From Nitrosopolaris sp035691865 (GTDB taxonomy: Archaea; Thermoproteota; Nitrososphaeria; Nitrososphaerales; Nitrososphaeraceae): 64,000 nt of DNA. Shown one piece after another: positions 59,529 to 64,000 of the stretch. The stretch spans positions 69,832 through 133,831 of the forward strand of contig DASSIM010000067.1 in the NCBI GenBank assembly GCA_035691865.1, written 5' to 3'. Made by a program: the position numbers and the translations under genes. The notes under the pieces were generated by a model. That model was given only the letters and a program-made list of their open reading frames with translations, was not told where the DNA came from and did no database searches. The first letter of the stretch is position 1; each line of letters starts with the position of its first letter.

Positions 59529-61241
59529 TTAAGCGCCAGCCATGCCATTGCGAAGTTCGATACCCTTGTGATCATCAGCCGCACCTGATGCCTCGGCTGA
59601 CGCCTTGTGCATTTCTGATACCGCACAGCCCATCTGGGCTTCGGGTTTACCTTTTCTCATTAGTCCCCGATATAAACCAGCTTCTAGAGTTTGGCCGTGT
59701 GCCTTTTCCCACTCTTCAACGGGAGTGCTAAATTTCTTTTGAATTCTATCTCTATACCACTCAGGTATAACATTGAAGGCACAGAACGGAATAATTCTTA
59801 GATCTGGCGTCAGGTAGTGAATATCACACCTTTGCAATCGTTCAAGATCTTCGTTGTACTTATCTTGGAAATGCATCATTCCTAAGAATAGCGATCTTCC
59901 ATGCCATGAACCGACCGAATCGAAGTTTCGCTTTAGCAATATACTAGAGAACATCTTTGCAAGATCAAGACCCTCTGGTTGCTTGCTTCTATCAACGAAT
60001 TGGTTCAATTTGCGTACAACTTGTAGCATTGTCCAGTATCTATTGGAACCTGATCTAATTTCATCTGCTTTTTCTTCGAAGTACTCTAGTAAACCTTTAA
60101 GATCGACAAATGCGGTAAGAGGTATTAACTTCTTAGTGAGTGCATCCTCAAATAGATAAGTTCCTGCACCGCATGCAAAGTGAATTGATAGCTCGTACTT
60201 TGGTTTCCTGCTGAAAGCTTCAATTACATTCGTTAAAGGCATGCATGAGGGAACCGGGAACCATGCATCCGTTGGAATGTCGCCTTGAGTCTGTTCCTCA
60301 ATTCGTTCTATGCAATCAGGAATTGTGATTCTGTATTTCTCACGCTCTTTTTTTGTCATTCTGCCTGTCAACGAAACAGGTTGGAAATTGACTGCATGAA
60401 CTACATCTAGGTTGTTTTGTGCGTATCTGATTATTCCACCGAGCTCATGGTCATTTATTGACTTGATTACCGTGGGAACAAATACCACCGTCATGCCACA
60501 CTTACGTGCGGATTCCAATGTATACGGTACCTCCCAATGATTCTTGGGATTAGTTCTAGGGGTGACGCCATCAAAAGAAAGATAAAGATTGCTAACACCC
60601 GCTGTTCTCACCTGTCTCATAGTCTCTGGCGACAGAGCTAGTTTAATGCCATTTGTGTTCATCTGAACATGGTCGACGCCTTCTTCCTTCATTATTCTGA
60701 TAATCTCGGTGATGTCATCTCTGAGCATTGGCTCGCCGCCGGTTATCTGGATAGAGTTACCAGCTATTGGTCTTTCCGCCTTCAACGTCTTCATCATTGC
60801 CCTAACCTGTTCGTAGTTTGGTTCATAAAGATAAGCTCCTTCAAGGCCCTTCTTTACATAAAAGAAACAATACCAACATGTAAGGTCGCATCTATTTGTA
60901 ACAATCATATTAGCCAAACCAGAATGCGAGAGGTGATTTGTGCATAAACCGCAATTGGTGGGACATGCGCATTTATCCACCATAACGTTAGGAGCCTTGG
61001 CACCCTTCCCATCGATCCAGTATGTGCTGAATTTCTTGTACATCTCATACGATCCAAAGTACAGCTCCTCGCATTCCCCATGAGCTGGGCAGGTCTTTGT
61101 CATAAAGACCTTGCCTTCTCTTTCGAAAACTTCTGCATCTAGGATCATGTTGCAATCGGGGCATATACTCTGAGTGTACCTTATCGAACGTCTTGAACCT
61201 GAACTTTTACTGGATGTATTAGAAATTTGAATAAGTTCCAT
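59529..61241 (-). CDS. Radical SAM protein, tetraether lipid synthase (Tes)-like
   Basis: A 570-residue radical SAM enzyme. The radical-SAM cluster Cys are in NRCDLTCWYCFF (C118, C122, C125), preceded by a rubredoxin-like pair (CPDC at 27-30, with C51 and C57) and by CACPTNCGLC (91-100), and later single Cys. ITGGEPMLRDD is the SAM-binding motif. This multi-cluster arrangement resembles archaeal Tes (MJ0619-type), which joins two archaeol chains into tetraethers; GDGT ring synthases are relatives. Thaumarchaea make GDGTs and crenarchaeol, so a role in these lipids is likely but not shown. The TATA box CTTATATATATAAG (about 61282-61294) lies about 45 bp upstream. Confidence 0.7.
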   Translation of the reverse strand: MELIQISNTSSKSSGSRRSIRYTQSICPDCNMILDAEVFEREGKVFMTKTCPAHGECEELYFGSYEMYKKFSTYWIDGKGAKAPNVMVDKCACPTNCGLCTNHLSHSGLANMIVTNRCDLTCWYCFFYVKKGLEGAYLYEPNYEQVRAMMKTLKAERPIAGNSIQITGGEPMLRDDITEIIRIMKEEGVDHVQMNTNGIKLALSPETMRQVRTAGVSNLYLSFDGVTPRTNPKNHWEVPYTLESARKCGMTVVFVPTVIKSINDHELGGIIRYAQNNLDVVHAVNFQPVSLTGRMTKKEREKYRITIPDCIERIEEQTQGDIPTDAWFPVPSCMPLTNVIEAFSRKPKYELSIHFACGAGTYLFEDALTKKLIPLTAFVDLKGLLEYFEEKADEIRSGSNRYWTMLQVVRKLNQFVDRSKQPEGLDLAKMFSSILLKRNFDSVGSWHGRSLFLGMMHFQDKYNEDLERLQRCDIHYLTPDLRIIPFCAFNVIPEWYRDRIQKKFSTPVEEWEKAHGQTLEAGLYRGLMRKGKPEAQMGCAVSEMHKASAEASGAADDHKGIELRNGMAGA

Positions 61242-61380
61242 TTTACTGTCTACTCCTACTACTCGGCTTGTTGTTGAAGGCCTTATATATATAAGTATAA
61301 CCTGACAACTCCTAAGGTGATTAGTTACTTCCTGCAGACTAATATTTGAGGTAGGATGAGCATCTCGTACTAGTCCCGGA

Positions 61381-61406
61381 AAACCCCCCAGCTCATTATA
61401 GAGCTG
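61381..61406 (-). terminator. Hairpin with GGGGGG and T-run
   Basis: On the minus strand, CAGCTC and GAGCTG form a perfect 6-bp stem with a TATAAT loop, followed by GGGGGGTTTT. The build resembles an intrinsic terminator for the small frame above. Confidence 0.4.
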
Positions 61407-61641
61407 AAGGTTGAAAGCCGTGTTGTACTAGAACGGAACCGATTGAAGCCTTCCTTAAGAATATATTTGCCATCCTTCTTGTATCGCCTTTATTAACCAC
61501 GATAAAGGCATCATGAATGATTTGGTTAACGCAAGTTATTTCTTGATGTGATATACGAAATGTGGGACTATCAAATATTCGATGTACAGGAACGACGTAA
61601 GCTGAGAAAACGGGAGTAGCTTGCAAAACGAACATCAACAT
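61396..61641 (-). CDS. Doubtful small gene with a hairpin at its end
   Basis: An 81-residue frame, MLMFVLQATPVFSAYVVPV at the start and no known domain. Support for it is weak: a TATA-like CTTATATG 10-15 bp before the ATG is too close, but a perfect CAGCTC-TATAAT-GAGCTG hairpin followed by GGGGGGTTTT spans the stop codon, as for a terminator. The product has a hydrophobic N-terminus that might be a signal peptide. Confidence 0.35.
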   Translation of the reverse strand: MLMFVLQATPVFSAYVVPVHRIFDSPTFRISHQEITCVNQIIHDAFIVVNKGDTRRMANIFLRKASIGSVLVQHGFQPSAL

Positions 61642-61824
61642 ATAAGCCTCGACAATATATTTGTAGGAAAGAAAGCCAGTTTTTATTTGGCTTCAATTTG
61701 TACTGTTAGAATTCCGATATAAAAGTGTACATATTTTCTTGGTAATCCCGAACCCTAACAGAAACCTTCCCTCCTAACTCACGCATACTTATATTAGTGC
61801 CTCAAGAGATGTTCAAATATTTAG

Positions 61825-62613
61825 ATGAATATAAGCGATAAGTCAAGGAAGGCAATGGAGAGCCTTGGCTTAACGGGATACGAAATTAAGGCATATATTG
61901 CTCTTGTTGAAACGGGAAAATCAACGGCGTCGGACATAAGCAAGAGGTCAGGCGTACCTTACTCGAAGATTTATGAGGTTCTTAACGGCCTAGAAGAGAA
62001 AGGATGGTCCGAATCTGACAGCTCTAGACCGCAGAAATTCTTTCCTAGGTCACCCCGCACTGCACTCGAGGCCATGAGAATGCGTATCGAAAATGGCATT
62101 AAGGACAATGAAAGCTTGATTGTAACTGAGTTAATGCCGGTGTACGAGAAAAGCGGTGTGCGAGAAAGACCGGAGATCTGGGTTGTTAGGGGAATTTACA
62201 ATATAGCTGCAAAAGTAAGTGAAATAATTCAAACCTGCCAACACGAACTGTTAATAGCATTACCACAAGTCGCTGAAGATATCGCAAGACCGGTCCAGCC
62301 GATGCTGAGAGTCCTGCACGAAAAAGGAGTAACGATAACGGTTCTTGTATCTGAGCAAACCAACCCTGACACTGTTCGTGCGATATCTAGAATTGCAAAT
62401 GTTAGATTGAAAAACAATATGTTTGGTGGAGGAGTAATAGGTGACAGCAGACAGGTGATGATATTGTTGGGTGAAGGACGAAATGATATTGGAAGATTTG
62501 AACCAATCGCTATATGGGCAGAACATACAGGTCTTGCAGGCTTCGCAAAGGATTACTTTCATTATCTATGGGCAGACGCGACCAATAGACAAGAGACAGG
62601 TTCAGCCGGATAG
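61825..62613 (+). CDS. TrmB-family transcriptional regulator
   Basis: A 262-residue TrmB protein. The N-terminal winged helix reads LGLTGYEIKAYIALVETGKSTASDISKRSGVPYSKIYEVLNGLEEKGW, the family's classic sequence. A short coiled segment and a C-terminal phospholipase D-like domain (about residues 105-255, RPEIWVVRGIYNIAAKVSEIIQTC...LLIALPQ) follow. Thaumarchaea encode many TrmB paralogues, whose effectors are mostly unknown. It stands alone, so the target is not evident. Confidence 0.92.
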   Translation: MNISDKSRKAMESLGLTGYEIKAYIALVETGKSTASDISKRSGVPYSKIYEVLNGLEEKGWSESDSSRPQKFFPRSPRTALEAMRMRIENGIKDNESLIVTELMPVYEKSGVRERPEIWVVRGIYNIAAKVSEIIQTCQHELLIALPQVAEDIARPVQPMLRVLHEKGVTITVLVSEQTNPDTVRAISRIANVRLKNNMFGGGVIGDSRQVMILLGEGRNDIGRFEPIAIWAEHTGLAGFAKDYFHYLWADATNRQETGSAG

Positions 62614-63038
62614 CCGAATATGTAAAAAAGTGATAGCGCGCCTATTATGTCTAATAGACACGCTAGTACGATCGTAATTCAAAAGTTACTATAAGTCTAG
62701 CATTGGGTCTAGTGCTACAAATTAGCGAGAGTCAACCTCTATAAACAGAGAAGCATATACTCTCGGTTTTTATGTGCGATAATAGAAACCCCCGGCCGGA
62801 CAAACGATGACGAAACTAGCCCTCCTGAGTTAGTAGATGAAGTAGATCTTGAGTTAGGAGTTTGTCCGATTTGGCTTAGTTGTGCTACTGCTGCCTCGTT
62901 TTCTTGCACGACTTCGCTTCTCCGAGGTGCCAAAATAATCACATATAAAACTCAAAGAAACTGTTCAGACAGGGTTAATGAGAAATCATACCGTTTACTT
63001 CACAAGCTTGATAAGCATCTAAATGTTTTCACACATTG
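62614..63038. other. Intergenic stretch of about 425 bp
   Basis: Nothing supported. A 67-codon minus frame (62739-62942, GTG start, Ser/Thr-rich) has no domain and could be chance, though a TATA-like TTTTATATGTG touches its start. Confidence 0.35.
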
Positions 63039-63470
63039 ATGGTCCGCATCGTAACTGCTGCTTCACTCGAAAGTTTTCGACAGTTTATTATTGTTAGCAC
63101 TTGTCGATCCTTTATTCCTGAAAGTTATCTGCGCGACTACGAGGTATTTCCGGAACGTGAAGATGGACCGGGCGCGATATATATAGAGGCAGCAGATAAG
63201 GTGACATTGAAAAAAGTGCGTGAGATGACGTTCGTTAACGCAAAGGAAGTACTGGGTATAATTTATTCCTCAAAGAGCGGAAATACACAACTAAAATGGC
63301 GACAGACTAGAAGAAGGTCAGGGAAGGTTCACGGAGACGCGTCAGCGAATGCGTTAGTGAATTTAGTCGAATCTGGAGTATTGACACAGGAATGGGTCGA
63401 CAGCTATTTAAAATCGGCCGGAAGTGCGGAAGAAGGTTCCTCCTCGATCACCAATAAGAAAGTAACATAG
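63039..63470 (+). CDS. Unknown protein upstream of Pelota
   Basis: A 143-residue protein from ATG 63039 (TTG at 63036 adds one residue). No domain recognised. A hydrophobic strand-helix start (VRIVTAASLESFRQFIIVSTCRSF), an acidic middle (YEVFPEREDGPGAIYIEAADKV), a basic stretch (KWRQTRRRSGKVHG) and a Ser/Lys tail. Basic and acidic patches suggest nucleic-acid or ribosome contact, but this is inference. The Pelota gene starts 48 bp downstream. Confidence 0.55.
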   Translation: MVRIVTAASLESFRQFIIVSTCRSFIPESYLRDYEVFPEREDGPGAIYIEAADKVTLKKVREMTFVNAKEVLGIIYSSKSGNTQLKWRQTRRRSGKVHGDASANALVNLVESGVLTQEWVDSYLKSAGSAEEGSSSITNKKVT

Positions 63471-63518
63471 AATGCGACAATCGATGTCAGTCGTGACAGA
63501 TAATCGAAGATCTATTTC

Positions 63519-64000
63519 ATGATCGTAAAAGAAGCCAAAGGGCTTTCAGGCAGAGCGTACGTTGTCATACCCAGAGATGCAGATGACCTTTTCACTTTAA
63601 GAAGAACAATAGAAAGTGGGGACTTTGTAATTGGAGATACTACACGTGTAATCAAACACCTCAAGCAATACGGGAGGCCTGAAAAAGGAGAGCGTGTTAA
63701 AGTGAGGGTCTCCCTAAAAGTTGAAAATACTTCTCTTTATGATGCTGTAGATAGATTACGGATCATAGGCATCATAGCAAATACAGACAATGAGCTTGTT
63801 TCCAGAGGGTCACATCACTCGATGACGGTGCGGATCGATGATACAATAATGATTGAAAAAGCCAGAAAGTGGAACAATGGCGAATTAAGTATTCTAACCA
63901 GATCTGGAAGCACGGAAGATTTTATACTGGTTGCGATTGATACACAAGAAGCATCAGTGGCGAAGGTTTCCGGCACTCATATAAAGCTTATTCCAAATAT
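63519..64000 (+). CDS. pelA: Pelota homologue, mRNA surveillance (3' end outside window)
   Basis: The archaeal Pelota (aPelota), a release-factor-like protein that recognises stalled ribosomes and with ABCE1 splits them. The frame starts ATG 63519 and is open to the window end (160 codons). The visible part is the Sm-like domain A: GLSGRAYVVIPRDADDLFTLRRTIESGD, DTTRVIKHL, and the KVRVSLKVENTSLYDAVDRLRIIGII segment, then a GSHHSMTV loop. The family is about 350 residues, so over half is missing. Confidence 0.92.
   Translation, partial: MIVKEAKGLSGRAYVVIPRDADDLFTLRRTIESGDFVIGDTTRVIKHLKQYGRPEKGERVKVRVSLKVENTSLYDAVDRLRIIGIIANTDNELVSRGSHHSMTVRIDDTIMIEKARKWNNGELSILTRSGSTEDFILVAIDTQEASVAKVSGTHIKLIPN

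Larger units (their letters stand above)
61242..61824. other. Intergenic stretch of about 580 bp with two hairpins
   Basis: It holds the TATA box of the radical SAM gene, one doubtful small gene (61396-61641) and two hairpins: CAGCTC/GAGCTG (61389-61406) and AAGCCA/TGGCTT (61673-61693) around a T-rich loop. The second lies between the divergent doubtful gene and trmB. Confidence 0.4.

Noticed and set aside
62739..62942. 67-codon minus frame as a gene
   Set aside because: GTG start, Ser/Thr-rich low-complexity product, no family. Left as intergenic.
1..64000. CRISPR arrays, insertion sequences, prophage or integrase genes
   Set aside because: No regularly spaced repeats, transposase, integrase or phage structural motifs were seen on either strand.

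Overview
The window is archaeal and best fits an ammonia-oxidising thaumarchaeon (Nitrososphaerota, probably the soil Nitrososphaera/Nitrosocosmicus side). The markers are a 4-hydroxybutyryl-CoA dehydratase and a crotonase of the kind used in the thaumarchaeal 3-hydroxypropionate/4-hydroxybutyrate (HP/HB) cycle, a CdvB/ESCRT-III protein, a PEFG-CTERM-like surface protein, a cupredoxin, several TrmB-type regulators, the archaeal ADH route to shikimate, ABCE1, Pelota, a solitary 5S rRNA, and promoters whose TATA box lies 25-31 bp before the start codon (leaderless or nearly so). No insertion sequence, prophage, CRISPR array or defence island was seen; the window looks like core chromosome.

Layout. 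1-1881 (-): thioredoxin-like YyaL/DUF255 protein, cut by the window edge. 2.6-12.8 kb (-): an almost complete chorismate pathway (ADH synthase, DHQ synthase II, AroD, AroE, GHMP-type shikimate kinase, AroA, AroC, chorismate mutase-aminotransferase, TyrA), with an orphan DNA methyltransferase and a 49-residue C2H2 zinc finger in the middle. 13-20.3 kb: N-acetyltransferase, Trm5, ABCE1, cupredoxin, a three-gene unknown cluster, and the MtnP/Apt purine-salvage pair. 20.4-27.6 kb (+): 4-hydroxybutyryl-CoA dehydratase followed by two MoxR-type AAA + VWA pairs. 27.6-30.9 kb (-): non-oxidative pentose phosphate genes, including a fused transketolase-N/ribulose-phosphate epimerase. 31-45.4 kb: leucyl aminopeptidase, 5S rRNA, a tRNA-Trp with two introns, DNA glycosylase, PfkB kinase, UbiX, KH and DUF424 proteins, many small membrane and regulatory proteins, and two long gene-poor stretches. 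45.7-48.3 kb (+): nitrilase, thiolase and its DUF35 partner. 48.5-55 kb (+): CdvB-like protein, then an ArsR-type HTH fused to an ATP-cone and a catalytically dead NrdD-like domain, directly before a class II ribonucleotide reductase. 55.3-64 kb: flippase-like membrane protein, GPN GTPase, homoserine kinase, crotonase, a Tes-like radical SAM protein, TrmB and the start of Pelota.

The strongest candidate for an undescribed system is the pair at 49.2-54.3 kb. A DNA-binding pseudo-ribonucleotide reductase, which has kept the nucleotide-sensing ATP-cone but has no cysteine before residue 635 and no glycyl-radical motif, sits upstream of the real reductase, whose TATA box is flanked by an inverted repeat. 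It may be an archaeal counterpart of NrdR. Other items of interest are the doubled MoxR/VWA module behind the carbon-fixation dehydratase, the twice-interrupted tRNA-Trp, the Tkt-Rpe fusion, and a chorismate mutase domain that can only be complete if translation starts at a non-AUG codon. All family calls come from reading motifs by eye; no database search was run.
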